From an uncultured Muribaculaceae bacterium (GTDB taxonomy: Bacteria; Bacteroidota; Bacteroidia; Bacteroidales; Muribaculaceae): 64,000 nt of DNA. Positions 43,654 through 52,491 of this stretch are shown piece after piece. A program made the translations under genes and the position numbers. The stretch lies in contig CAJUAF010000005.1 in the NCBI GenBank assembly GCA_910584365.1, positions 1 to 64,000 on the forward strand. Direction: 5' to 3'. The notes under the pieces were generated by a model. It was not told the origin of the DNA. It did not search any database and saw only the letters and a program-made list of their open reading frames with translations. Each line of letters begins with the position of its first letter. Position 1 is the first letter of the stretch.

Positions 43654-44100
43654 ATGACAGACGACGAAAGGTTTATGACCGCGGCTCTGGCCGAAGCCCG
43701 GGAGGCGTTCGACGCGGGGGAAATCCCCGTGGGAGCGGTCGTGGTCTGCGGCGGACGGATTATCGGCCGGGGCCATAACCTGACCGAACGGCTCACCGAC
43801 GTCACCGCCCACGCCGAGATGCTCGCCCTGACGGCTGCTGCCCAGACCTTAGGGGGAAAATACCTCCCGGAGGCCACGCTGTATGTCACCGTGGAGCCGT
43901 GCCTGATGTGTGCCGGCGCCATCGGGTGGGCGCAGGTAGGGCGCATCGTCTACGGCGCCTCCGACCCCAAACGGGGTTTCTCCGTCATGACCCAGGGCGC
44001 TCCCCGACCGCCGTTCCATCCTCGGGCCACGGTGACCTCCGGAGTCCTCGCCGGAGAGTGCGCCGACCTGATGAAGCGTTTCTTTTCCGGTCGCCGTTGA
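43654..44100 (+). CDS. tadA: tRNA-specific adenosine deaminase
   Basis: A 148-aa zinc deaminase that converts the wobble adenosine of tRNA-Arg(ACG) to inosine. The zinc ligands and catalytic Glu are seen in HAEM (His53, Glu55) and PCLMCAGA (Cys83, Cys86). Length is normal. The ATG at 43654 is only 4 nt from the -7 box. A Met at codon 8 (MTAALAEAR) aligns with the start region of E. coli TadA and is an alternative. Confidence 0.94.
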   Translation: MTDDERFMTAALAEAREAFDAGEIPVGAVVVCGGRIIGRGHNLTERLTDVTAHAEMLALTAAAQTLGGKYLPEATLYVTVEPCLMCAGAIGWAQVGRIVYGASDPKRGFSVMTQGAPRPPFHPRATVTSGVLAGECADLMKRFFSGRR

Positions 44101-44144
44101 CTCCCCCGCATTGATAATATTCTTTAAGATAAGGCTATAAAGCA

Positions 44145-45254
44145 ATGTCTGACACTCAGAAAGAGAATACTTCCGACGTCCGCCATCCCGGTAAAAAAGG
44201 GGGATGGGCAGGAAAGATAATAAAGTTCATAGTGCCGCTGGCCGTCAGTATCGGTCTGTGTGTGGCGCTTTTCCGCGACATCGATTTCCATGAGATGATG
44301 CGCATAATCCGCCAGGAGTGCGACTTCTGGGTTATCGCCGGAGTGGCGCTTTTCGGACTGCTGCCGATGCTGATCCGCGCGGCCCGCTGGGGAATTCAGC
44401 TGCGGGCTATCGGCGTCAGGCCCCCGCTGCGGATTCTTTTTTACAGTATATGCGGCACGTATGCGGTCAACATCGTTTTCCCCCGCCTGGGAGAAGTGTG
44501 GCGCACGGGATATATATCCTATCGCCAGAATGCTTCTTTTCCTGAAGTTTTCGGGTCGATGATTGCCGACCGACTGGCCGACACGCTTGTGGTGGCTATC
44601 CTGACCCTGGGAACCTTCATTGCCGCCAGCGCTCCCTTCATCAAGTTCATAGAGACCTATCCCCAGGCTTACCAGGCCCTGGAGGCACTGGTGACTTCTC
44701 CAGTGGTGTGGGCCGCGGGGATTGCCGGGCTGCTGGCCGTCTGGCTTCTGTTTAAATACAGCCACAACCGGTTTATAGTCCGTGTGCGGCACATCCTGAA
44801 AGGAATATGGGAAGGCTTCGCCGCCATCGCCCGCATGGATGGCAAAGGGCTGTGGCTGCTTCTGACCGCGGCCCTCTGGAGCTGCTATTTCCTCCAGCTC
44901 TATTTCGCGTTCTTCGCCTTTCCGATGACGCGCCAGATCCTGGCAGACAACGGCATCATAGTGGCCGTAATATGCTATATGCTGACCACAATCTCGATGG
45001 CCATCCCCTCCAACGGAGGCATCGGACCGTACCAGACCGCCATGCTCTTCGGCCTCCAGCTCTTCGCCCCGGCGGCGGTAGCTTCCGGCGCCGATCCTGC
45101 CGCCCGTCAGGCCTTCATCACAGCCGGAGCCGCTTTCGGCAACACAGTCATCGCTGCCCAGACCATCCTCTTTATCGTCTCCGGCATCATAGTTTTCATC
45201 CTTATGGCCGTCGACAAACGCCGCTCCGCGCCGCACCACGCCGGGCACGCCTGA
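44145..45254 (+). CDS. Flippase-like / lysylphosphatidylglycerol synthase-type membrane protein
   Basis: A 369-aa integral membrane protein of the UPF0104/AglD family with about eight hydrophobic segments. The family signature lies in RAARWGIQLRAIG, INIVFPRLGEV-like NIVFPRLGEVWRTGYI, IADRLADTLVVAI and a late AIPSNGGIGPYQTAM. Members are thought to move lipid-linked sugars or lipids across the membrane, and the substrate here is unknown. It starts 44 nt after tadA and ends at a perfect bidirectional terminator. Confidence 0.85.
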   Translation: MSDTQKENTSDVRHPGKKGGWAGKIIKFIVPLAVSIGLCVALFRDIDFHEMMRIIRQECDFWVIAGVALFGLLPMLIRAARWGIQLRAIGVRPPLRILFYSICGTYAVNIVFPRLGEVWRTGYISYRQNASFPEVFGSMIADRLADTLVVAILTLGTFIAASAPFIKFIETYPQAYQALEALVTSPVVWAAGIAGLLAVWLLFKYSHNRFIVRVRHILKGIWEGFAAIARMDGKGLWLLLTAALWSCYFLQLYFAFFAFPMTRQILADNGIIVAVICYMLTTISMAIPSNGGIGPYQTAMLFGLQLFAPAAVASGADPAARQAFITAGAAFGNTVIAAQTILFIVSGIIVFILMAVDKRRSAPHHAGHA

Positions 45255-45275
45255 CCGTCTATATCTCTTAAAGGA

Positions 45276-45326
45276 ATAAAGCAACGGCGCTGTGGGCGGA
45301 ATCGCGTCACAGCGCCGTTGCTTTAT
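45276..45326. terminator. Bidirectional terminator between convergent genes
   Basis: Perfect 19-bp inverted repeat ATAAAGCAACGGCGCTGTG (45276-45294) and its complement (45308-45326) with a 13-nt loop. It separates the flippase-like gene from the convergent CoA-transferase operon. Confidence 0.85.
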
Positions 45327-45382
45327 GGTGTGACCCGTGTGGGCGCATCGCACCGGAGGCGGGGAAGTGTCTGCCAGGATGA

Positions 45383-46684
45383 TCAGCAGGGGGAACCGAG
45401 GCGCAGATATGCGTAGCCGAAACGGGCGGCGGCGGCGCGGTCAAGTTCCTCGCGGACGGATGGCTCGGCGATGGAAATCAGCCGCCTGGCCCGTTCGGGA
45501 AGATTACATCCGCGCAGGTCTACGGCGCCATGCTCGGTAACGACGAAATTTGTCTGGAAGCGCGTGGTGACAACGCCTGCTCCGGGAGTCAGGACAGGCT
45601 TGATTTTCGAGATGCCCTTGTTGGTTGAGGCGGTCATCGCCAGGAACGACAGCCCCCCTTCGCTGCGGGAGGCACCGTAGACGAAATCGTGCTGACCGCC
45701 GACGCCCGAGAAAAGACGTTCACCGATGGAATCGGCGCATATCTGCCCGGTAAGGTCGATCTCCAGGCAGGAGTTGATGGACATCACTTTGGGGTTCTGG
45801 GCAATGATAAACGGGTCGTTGGTCCAGGCAACATCCTTGAAAATCATCTCTTTGTTGTAGTCCATGAGGTCATAGAGGCGTCGCGATCCGAGAGCCAGAC
45901 ACGCCACGGACTTGCCGGGACATACTTTCTTGAGGGAGTTGTCGATGATTCCCTTTTCGATCAGGGGGAGAACTCCGTCGGTCATCGCTTCGGTGTGGAG
46001 TCCGAGATGCTTATGGTCGGCCAGGGCGCGGATTACGGCGTTGGGAATCCCTCCGACGCCTATCTGGAGCGTGGCGCCGTCAGGGATAATCTCGGCGATA
46101 GCGTTGCCGATGGCGGTCTCTTTCTCGCCGGGCACTGCCGTCGGCACCTCCACCAGCGGATCGTCAACCTCGACGGCCGCGTCAATCCGGGACAGGTGGA
46201 TGACCGGGTCTCCGAAAGAGAACGGCATATGGGGGTTAATCTGGGCTATGACTGTCTTGGCGCAGGCGGTGGCGGCGGTGGCCAGGTCGGCGGAGACACC
46301 GAAACTTACATAGCCGTCAGGGTCGGGACGCGAGCAGTTGAGCAGCACCACGTCGATGGGCCAGCGTCCTTCATGCATCAGGCGGGGCACCTCCCCGAGG
46401 AAGCAGGGGGTGGTGGTGCCGTATCCTTCGTTAATCCAGCGGCGGACATTGTTGGACACGAAGCAGGTGTCGACAAGGAACGAGTCCTTGTATTCGGGTT
46501 TGCAGTAGGGGGCTTCCCGGTCGGCCACGGAAAAACCGCTGTGGAGGACCACACCCCGCAGTTCATGGCCGCGGCGCGTCATTGCGTCCACCAGTGTCTC
46601 GGGAATCGAGGTGGAACCCTGAATATAAACATGATCGCCGCTCTTTATGAGTTTTACGGCTTCGTCGGCGGAGCAGAATGGCAT
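45383..46684 (-). CDS. Acetyl-CoA hydrolase / CoA-transferase family protein
   Basis: A 433-aa enzyme of the Cat1/4-hydroxybutyrate CoA-transferase family. The catalytic Glu is expected at Glu232 in GLHTEAMTDG. GVGGIPNAV and GVGGQHDFVYGASRSEGG are the family's glycine-rich motifs, and EHGAVDLRGCNLPERA lies near the end. It is the last gene of an operon that transaminates and oxidatively decarboxylates amino acids. It probably transfers CoA from the arylacetyl- or branched acyl-CoA product to acetate, releasing the organic acid and keeping the thioester energy. Substrate choice is inference. Confidence 0.88.
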   Translation of the reverse strand: MPFCSADEAVKLIKSGDHVYIQGSTSIPETLVDAMTRRGHELRGVVLHSGFSVADREAPYCKPEYKDSFLVDTCFVSNNVRRWINEGYGTTTPCFLGEVPRLMHEGRWPIDVVLLNCSRPDPDGYVSFGVSADLATAATACAKTVIAQINPHMPFSFGDPVIHLSRIDAAVEVDDPLVEVPTAVPGEKETAIGNAIAEIIPDGATLQIGVGGIPNAVIRALADHKHLGLHTEAMTDGVLPLIEKGIIDNSLKKVCPGKSVACLALGSRRLYDLMDYNKEMIFKDVAWTNDPFIIAQNPKVMSINSCLEIDLTGQICADSIGERLFSGVGGQHDFVYGASRSEGGLSFLAMTASTNKGISKIKPVLTPGAGVVTTRFQTNFVVTEHGAVDLRGCNLPERARRLISIAEPSVREELDRAAAARFGYAYLRLGSPC

Positions 46685-46709
46685 AATGGCGTTACAGTGG
46701 GATTTGGGT

Positions 46710-48023
46710 TTACTTTACGGGATGGTCGCGGTGGAACTGGCTCAGACGCTGGCCGAGCCGCTCGAAAGATTCGGGAGTGTTGAGCATCGACACACAGATG
46801 CGCAGCCCTTCCTGACGGCTTCCGGTCGAGGGGAGGGAGATGGCCGAGATGCCGTAGCGCAGCAGGTCGCTCTGGAGTTCAGATCCGGTCATGCCGGGAT
46901 AACCTACGGTGAAGAAGAATCCGTCGGAAATCGGTTCCTTGCCGTCGAGGGCATAGACAAGATGGAAGCCGTTGTCGAGGAACAGCTTTTTGGCCAAAGC
47001 GGCGCGGCGGCCGTATTCGCGGGTGTCGGCCACAAAGTCGAGTTTCCCTTCCACTGCATGGCGAAGCATCCGGGCGAAGGCATACTGGGCCGAGTGGGCC
47101 GTCCCCGATGAGGCGCAGTAGAGAACGCCGAAGATATAGGCGTCGATGAGGGTCGGCATTTCGTAGAAATCGCGCATGAACTTGTATTCGCGGTCGGCTG
47201 CGGCGGGATTGAAGCATACCATCGAAATGCGCTGCCCGGCGTAGGAGAAAATCTTCGACGCGGAGACAAGCAGGATGCAGCGGTCGGTGTATTTCGCTAT
47301 TGTCGGGATGTAAGGCTCCCGGAACGGGATGCCGTAGCGGCGCCGGAAGTCCATTCCCAGATAGGCGTTGTCCTCCATGATGAGGATGTCATGCTTCTCG
47401 GCTATCCGGGCCAGGATTCTGTATTCGGTGTCGGTCAGGTTGGTCCAGGCGGGGTTGTTGGGATTGCTGTAGATGATTGCCGACACCTTTCCGTCGGCGC
47501 AGGCTTCCTCCAGACGGGCCTCCAGGGCTTCGCCGCGGCAGTCGTAGATGTCGACCGAGCGGTGTCCCAGGCCGAGGAGCTTCACCTGGTTGTGCTGGGC
47601 GGGGAATCCCGGATCAAGGAAAAGGATGGTGTCCTTTCCGGGGATGCGCTGTCCCATGAGGAGAAACAGAGTGAAAGTGCCCTGCATGGAGCCTACGGTC
47701 GGGACGATGCACCGCGCGGGGATGTCTATGTCGAAGAATGCGCGGAGGAAATCGCTTCCGGCTTCCTTGAGCTGCGGGATACCGGCGATATTGGGATAGG
47801 TGCCGGCCACGCCGTCAAGCAGGGCCTCGCGCTCGGCCTCGATGCCGACAGCCGAGGGGGGGAGCCCCGGGTTGCCCATTTCCAGATGGATGAAGTCCTC
47901 GCCCAGCGGTTCCCTGAGGCGGGCGGCCAGGGCCGCAATCTGGCGGATGGTGGCGGAGGCGATGTTCGGTATATGCATGGATTCCAGCGTCTGCCGGAAT
48001 ATTTCAGGCGATACGGGTTGCAT
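46710..48023 (-). CDS. PLP-dependent class I/II aminotransferase
   Basis: A 437-aa fold-type I aminotransferase. The PLP Lys is Lys257 in VSASKIFSYAGQR, with SNPNNPAW (about 186-193) and EDNAYLGMD (217-225) as further cofactor-site motifs. Position between the indolepyruvate oxidoreductase and CoA-transferase genes points to conversion of an aromatic or branched amino acid to its 2-oxo acid. The gaps are 36 nt to iorB and 25 nt to the CoA-transferase. Confidence 0.9.
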   Translation of the reverse strand: MQPVSPEIFRQTLESMHIPNIASATIRQIAALAARLREPLGEDFIHLEMGNPGLPPSAVGIEAEREALLDGVAGTYPNIAGIPQLKEAGSDFLRAFFDIDIPARCIVPTVGSMQGTFTLFLLMGQRIPGKDTILFLDPGFPAQHNQVKLLGLGHRSVDIYDCRGEALEARLEEACADGKVSAIIYSNPNNPAWTNLTDTEYRILARIAEKHDILIMEDNAYLGMDFRRRYGIPFREPYIPTIAKYTDRCILLVSASKIFSYAGQRISMVCFNPAAADREYKFMRDFYEMPTLIDAYIFGVLYCASSGTAHSAQYAFARMLRHAVEGKLDFVADTREYGRRAALAKKLFLDNGFHLVYALDGKEPISDGFFFTVGYPGMTGSELQSDLLRYGISAISLPSTGSRQEGLRICVSMLNTPESFERLGQRLSQFHRDHPVK

Positions 48024-48059
48024 AATCTGTAGGTGGTGAATGGTGTAATTCTATAAAGG

Positions 48060-48638
48060 TCAATACGTCAGGGCGCAGTCGCGCCCGGCCTCGAAGGCGG
48101 CGATATTCGTGTCGACCATCTTTTCTCCCTTGGGGGAGAAGACTGTTCGGATCCCCTCTATGATCTGTTCGGGGGTAAGGCCGATATAGGGGGATGCGGC
48201 CCCGAGCAGGACCATGTTGGAGGCGCGCAGGGTGGCCGATTCTTTGGCCACGGCTTCCATGTCGAAGGCAGTTACGCGGGGCAGCGAGTCAAGGGCTTCC
48301 CGGATTTTCTCTTCGGCGGGATAGTTCGGGATGTTGACGAAGGGGACCGTCGAGGTCACCACGCGCCCCTGGGGCGAAAGCCATGCGATATGGCGCAGGG
48401 CCTCCATCGGCTCCAGGGCGATGATGAGGTCGGCTTTACCCATCGGAATCAGGTCGGAGGCGATAGGGTCGGAACTCAGACGCAGGCACGACATCACGTC
48501 TCCTCCGCGCTGGCTCATGCCGTGGACCTCGGCCTGTTTCAGGTGAAGATTCTCGCGCAGGGCTGCGGCTCCTAAGATAGTGGCGATTGAGAGGATTCCC
48601 TGGCCGCCAACTCCCGCCAGGATTATATCACATTTCAT
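48060..48638 (-). CDS. iorB: Indolepyruvate ferredoxin oxidoreductase, beta subunit
   Basis: A 192-aa gamma-domain subunit of a 2-oxoacid:ferredoxin oxidoreductase. The N-terminal CDIILAGVGGQGILSIATI and HGMSQRGGDVMSCLR are diagnostic. With IorA it decarboxylates aryl pyruvates to aryl-acetyl-CoA and passes electrons to ferredoxin. The start is ATG 48638 (MKCDIIL), 33 nt after iorA. The longer frame starts before this conserved N-terminus. Confidence 0.93.
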   Translation of the reverse strand: MKCDIILAGVGGQGILSIATILGAAALRENLHLKQAEVHGMSQRGGDVMSCLRLSSDPIASDLIPMGKADLIIALEPMEALRHIAWLSPQGRVVTSTVPFVNIPNYPAEEKIREALDSLPRVTAFDMEAVAKESATLRASNMVLLGAASPYIGLTPEQIIEGIRTVFSPKGEKMVDTNIAAFEAGRDCALTY

Positions 48639-48671
48639 AATCTGATGCTTGGTTGAGAGGTTCGACAATAA

Positions 48672-50297
48672 TCATTTCCTGGCATGACGGCGGGCGGTCT
48701 GGATGCACTCGCGGCGCGCCACGATTACCGACAGTCCACTGTGGGAGAATTCATTGAGGAAAAGGGTCTTCATCTCTTCGAAAGTGCGCGGCAGCGAGTC
48801 GATCGTGTGGAGATGTGCGGGATCGACGCCGAGGCCGAGGCAGATCTGCTCGATTTTGCCGGTACCCTGGGAGTCCTGTCCTCCGGTCATGCCGGTGGTC
48901 AGATTGTCGGAGATGATTACAGTCATGGGGGTGTCCTCGTTGACGGCGTCGAGCAGTCCGGTCATCCCCGAGTGGGTGAACGTGGAGTCGCCGATGATGG
49001 CTACCGAGGGGTGCTGTCCGGCGTCGGCGGCGCCGTGGGCCATGGTGATGGAGGCGCCCATGTCAAGGCACGTGTCGATGGCGTTGAAGGGGGAGAGCCA
49101 TCCTAAGGTGTAGCATCCGATGTCGCCGAAGACCTTCGGGTTGTCGAAATTCTCCAGGGCGGCGTTCAGGGCGGCGTAGACGTCGCGGTGACCGCAACCC
49201 TGACAGAGGGCCGGCGGACGGGGTACGACGATGTCTTTCACGAACTCCGGCGCGGCTGCGACTTCGGCGGGAAGCAGCGGAGCGCAGTCGGGGAGGGCTT
49301 TGCGCAGGGCGGCAGCCACGGAGTCGGGGGTCAGCTCACCGGTGCGGGGCAGATAGCCGTCGAGTTTTCCGAGGACGGGACGCGCGGGGGTGTCGAGCAG
49401 ACCGCGGAGGAGTTCCTCGATGACAGGCTGTCCTTCCTCCACGACCATTATGCGGTCAACCTTCCCGGCAAGCTCGCCGACAAGTTTTTTAGGAAGAGGG
49501 TATTGGGAGATTTTCAGCAGGGGGAAGGGGCATCCGCCGGGGAAACATTCCATGACATAATTGTAGGCTATGCCTGAGGCGATGATTCCCAGCGATGTGT
49601 CTTCCCCCGGGAAAAGGCGGTTGAACGGCGAGGTGGCGGAGGCTTCCTCCATTTTGTCGCGGTCGGCGATCAGCTCGCGGTAACGGACGCGGGAGTTGCC
49701 GGGCATCAGAACCCACTGACGCGGATTGGCCGGATAGCTTTTGGGATTTTCCGGAGCGGCTTCGGCGGCTACTTCCACCTGAGCGCGGGAATGACTAAGG
49801 CGGGTCACCAGGCGCACCACCACCGGAATCCGGATTTCTTCCGAAAGGCGGAAGCCGTAGGCGGCCATGTCGTAGGCTTCCTGCTGGGAGGATGGTTCCA
49901 GGCAGGGTGTCATAGCGAAGCGGGCGTAGAAGCGGGAGTCCTGTTCGTTCTGGGAGGAGTGCATCGAGGGGTCGTCGGCGGAGATGACCAGCATACCGCC
50001 GTTGGTGCCCGTCATGGCGGAATTTACAAACGCGTCGGCGGCCACGTTCAGCCCCACGTGCTTCATGGATGCCATGGAGCGTTTGCCGCAGAAACTCATG
50101 CCGAGGGCCTCTTCCACGGCGGTCTTTTCGTTCGACGACCAGTGGGAGTGAATGTTGCGCGCCTTGGCCACGGGATGTGCCTGCACGAATTCCAGAATTT
50201 CAGTCGAAGGGGTGCCGGGATAGGCGTAAGCGCCTGACAAGCCAGCGTTTATTGCCCCGAGAGCCAGGGCCTCGTCACCGAGGAGGAGCTTTTTCAT
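48672..50297 (-). CDS. iorA: Indolepyruvate ferredoxin oxidoreductase, alpha subunit, without ferredoxin domain
   Basis: A 541-aa TPP-dependent subunit. The pyrimidine-binding half is at the N-terminus (GAYAYPGTPSTEI, SSNEKTAVEEALG), and the TPP/Mg half is at about residues 350-530 (PPALCQGCGHRD, DIGCYTLG, GDSTFTHSGMTGLLDAV ... ISDNLTTGMTGGQ). Many IorA proteins continue into a two-[4Fe-4S] ferredoxin domain. Here the chain stops after IVARRECIQTARRHARK with no Cys cluster, so a separate ferredoxin must take the electrons. One is encoded at 57795. It is the first gene of a four-gene operon; a -7 box (TAAATTTG, minus 50365-50358) lies upstream. Confidence 0.92.
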   Translation of the reverse strand: MKKLLLGDEALALGAINAGLSGAYAYPGTPSTEILEFVQAHPVAKARNIHSHWSSNEKTAVEEALGMSFCGKRSMASMKHVGLNVAADAFVNSAMTGTNGGMLVISADDPSMHSSQNEQDSRFYARFAMTPCLEPSSQQEAYDMAAYGFRLSEEIRIPVVVRLVTRLSHSRAQVEVAAEAAPENPKSYPANPRQWVLMPGNSRVRYRELIADRDKMEEASATSPFNRLFPGEDTSLGIIASGIAYNYVMECFPGGCPFPLLKISQYPLPKKLVGELAGKVDRIMVVEEGQPVIEELLRGLLDTPARPVLGKLDGYLPRTGELTPDSVAAALRKALPDCAPLLPAEVAAAPEFVKDIVVPRPPALCQGCGHRDVYAALNAALENFDNPKVFGDIGCYTLGWLSPFNAIDTCLDMGASITMAHGAADAGQHPSVAIIGDSTFTHSGMTGLLDAVNEDTPMTVIISDNLTTGMTGGQDSQGTGKIEQICLGLGVDPAHLHTIDSLPRTFEEMKTLFLNEFSHSGLSVIVARRECIQTARRHARK

Positions 50298-50502
50298 GGA
50301 TACCTTGTTTATGTGATTGGTGTAAACGTGCCGCGGAAATTGTATTTCGCGCCGCTACAAATTTACAAAATCCTTAACACCTTTTTTCAAAATCCCTTAT
50401 GTTTAAAAACATATTCCATGTTTTTTTACTTAAACAGGAATCAGAATCGGGCCAGGTATCCGGAGTGGGACAGACAGAGAGGGGCAGCCGGGAGACTGCG
50501 GA

Positions 50503-51228
50503 TTATTGCTCTTCGGGGAACTTACGGTAATATTCTTCCAGGAGATTGCGGATGTTGAAATAATATGTTTCGCTGGAGGCTTTTCCTTTGGCGTCCTTTT
50601 TCTCGACCTCGATGCGGTCGTAATAAGGCTCCTGGTAGCTCTGCTGCTTTACGACGGCGTTCTGGAAATTGACGATGTCGTATTCGTGGCGGGGGAAGAT
50701 GATGTACCAGGCGTGGTCCGGGTCGGCGCCTGTCCCGGAGGAGATTATGGCCTGGAGCAGATGGTTCAGGCGGTATTGCCAGATATTGGCGCGGTTGACC
50801 TTTCCGCGGCTGCGGAGGGCGTAGATGAGGAAGTTCATCTGCGACAGGTCGAAAGGGTTGTCCTCCAGGGCCGTCTCGGCGTAGGATATTATGGAATCGA
50901 GTTCGGCGCGGGTATGTTTGCTCTTGTAATAGAGGCTTTCGTTCTTGGTGGAGGCTTCGTTGTGGCGGTAAGGGTTGAAATCCTCCTGGAAAAGGTAGCC
51001 GTAGTAGAGGTGGCGGTAGTCGTCGAGATTCATGATGGTCTCGTTCTCCTGATACCGCTTCATAAGTTTCGGATAATAGAAGGGGGAGGAAGGGTCGGCT
51101 ACTGAGCGGCGGATTTCCTGAAGATCAGGAGCTTCAGGGGTGACTTTCCTGTCGCGCTGGGCCGGGGCGGCCGTCAGGGCTGCGGCGACGCAGAGGACAG
51201 TAAGGAATATGAAAATCAGCTTTCGCAT
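50503..51228 (-). CDS. DUF4919 domain secreted protein
   Basis: A 241-aa exported protein of unknown function. It has a signal peptide (MRKLIFIFLTVLCVAAALTA) and the DUF4919 body (SSPFYYPKLMKRYQENET, DDYRHLYYGYLFQEDFNPY, then WYIIFPRHEYDI and TYYFNIRNLLEEYY). The middle has alpha-helical, TPR-like character. The start is ATG 51228, because the longer frame lacks a signal peptide. It begins 16 nt after the stop of the upstream membrane-protein gene, so the two form one unit. Confidence 0.82.
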   Translation of the reverse strand: MRKLIFIFLTVLCVAAALTAAPAQRDRKVTPEAPDLQEIRRSVADPSSPFYYPKLMKRYQENETIMNLDDYRHLYYGYLFQEDFNPYRHNEASTKNESLYYKSKHTRAELDSIISYAETALEDNPFDLSQMNFLIYALRSRGKVNRANIWQYRLNHLLQAIISSGTGADPDHAWYIIFPRHEYDIVNFQNAVVKQQSYQEPYYDRIEVEKKDAKGKASSETYYFNIRNLLEEYYRKFPEEQ

Positions 51229-51244
51229 GGCAGTTCTGTTCGTT

Positions 51245-51724
51245 TTATAATGATGTCCGGGCAAGAAGTCCCTGGATGCCCAGGGCAATCAGCGACATGG
51301 TGACCGTGGCGGGGAGCCCGGCGCTGACAATCCAGCGCCCTACGGTGCGGAAATCGCGCTGTCGAGAGAGCCCCGAAAAAGCGATTCCCCCGAGGATGGC
51401 TCCGGCGGCCGCACCGATTACGGCTCCAGCCTGATAGAACATAAGTCCGGCGGCCATTCCCGCCAGGGCACCCCCGGCTATGAAATAGCGGGCGCGGGCA
51501 GGTATGACCGGGGCGTGGCCCCGCGTCATGGTGATGCTGATCACCAGCAGGACGGCTATGGCCCAGAACATCAGGACTCCGGAGGGGACGGGAGCATGGC
51601 CGGAGGCCCGCATCGCCCATATCCCGGCATAGGCGCAGACGCAGGAAGCCGTCAGATTACGGAACGCCGCTACGATGGCGGCGCTCATAAGCAAGGCTCC
51701 TATGACAAGTAAAAACGTACTCAT
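51245..51724 (-). CDS. Hypothetical membrane protein, 159 aa
   Basis: No family recognised. Four to five hydrophobic segments are visible (FLLVIGALLMSAAIVAAF, VLMFWAIAVLLVISITM, YFIAGGALAGMAAGL and a Gly/Ala-rich AGAVIGAAAGAILGGIAF). The Gly-rich helices resemble small DUF456-like integral proteins, but this is only a similarity of style. It is encoded directly upstream of the DUF4919 gene. Confidence 0.65.
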   Translation of the reverse strand: MSTFLLVIGALLMSAAIVAAFRNLTASCVCAYAGIWAMRASGHAPVPSGVLMFWAIAVLLVISITMTRGHAPVIPARARYFIAGGALAGMAAGLMFYQAGAVIGAAAGAILGGIAFSGLSRQRDFRTVGRWIVSAGLPATVTMSLIALGIQGLLARTSL

Positions 51725-52123
51725 TGTCTGCGGTCCGGAACTTCTTTCCCGACAACAAATTTAACAAATTCCCCCCGGAAATTCCTGGCTTATTGATTCG
51801 ATTTACATAATTTTAATTTTTTTTTGCGCAAATTCCTGCCGGTATATCGTGCAAAAAGGCAATGTCCCGGCACTGAAAACGGGTGTTTTCACACAAAAAA
51901 TCAATAAATTCAACCTGATGTAACCGTTTTGTAATGCGCAGGAGGCGTTTCAGGGGCAAAAATAGCCCTGTTAAGGAATTTTTTCAATTGGAAGTTAGGT
52001 AGTTTTGGGTGTTTTTTGTAATTTTGCACGCGGAAAGCATATCGGCGTTCCGCTCTCTTCTTTGTGCGCCCCCGCTTTTCATTGCTAAACTGAACATTCA
52101 AAAAATTAAACACTTTATTTATT
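51725..52123. other. Intergenic region with acpP promoter
   Basis: About 400 bp, AT-rich, between divergent genes. The -7 box TAATTTTG at 52019-52026 fits acpP. No convincing gene, repeat or structured RNA is seen. Confidence 0.4.
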
Positions 52124-52360
52124 ATGTCAGAAATCGCATCTCGTGTTAAAGCCATCATCGTCGACAAGCTCGGCGTGGACGAAAACCAGGTAACCGAAAC
52201 CGCAGCTTTCACCACCGACCTCGGCGCAGATAGCCTCGACACCGTTGAGCTTATCATGGAGTTCGAAAAGGAATTCGGCATCACCATTCCCGATGACAAG
52301 GCAGAGACCATCTCTACCGTTGGCGACGCCATCAACTACATCGAGGCAGCAAAGCAGTAA
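52124..52360 (+). CDS. acpP: Acyl carrier protein
   Basis: A 78-aa acidic four-helix protein that carries growing fatty acids on a 4'-phosphopantetheine arm. The attachment site is Ser37 in LGADSLDTVELIM. Length and acidity are normal. It is followed by a strong hairpin and then fabF, the classical acpP-fabF pair. Confidence 0.97.
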   Translation: MSEIASRVKAIIVDKLGVDENQVTETAAFTTDLGADSLDTVELIMEFEKEFGITIPDDKAETISTVGDAINYIEAAKQ

Positions 52361-52445
52361 TCAGGAGACCCCTTTCTGTCATCAACTCTGCTATCCCTCA
52401 GACTTTCTCCCTCCAGACCATGAAGCTCAGCTTCGATAACCAATA

Positions 52446-52474
52446 CAATGCGCCTTCAGGCGCATTGCGTTTTT
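52446..52474 (+). terminator. Terminator/attenuator between acpP and fabF
   Basis: Stem CAATGCGCC (52446-52454), loop TTCA, GGCGCATTG (52459-52467), then CGTTTTT. Partial readthrough would let fabF share the acpP promoter while ACP is made in excess. Confidence 0.8.
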
Positions 52475-52491
52475 AGACATTATTATAATAA

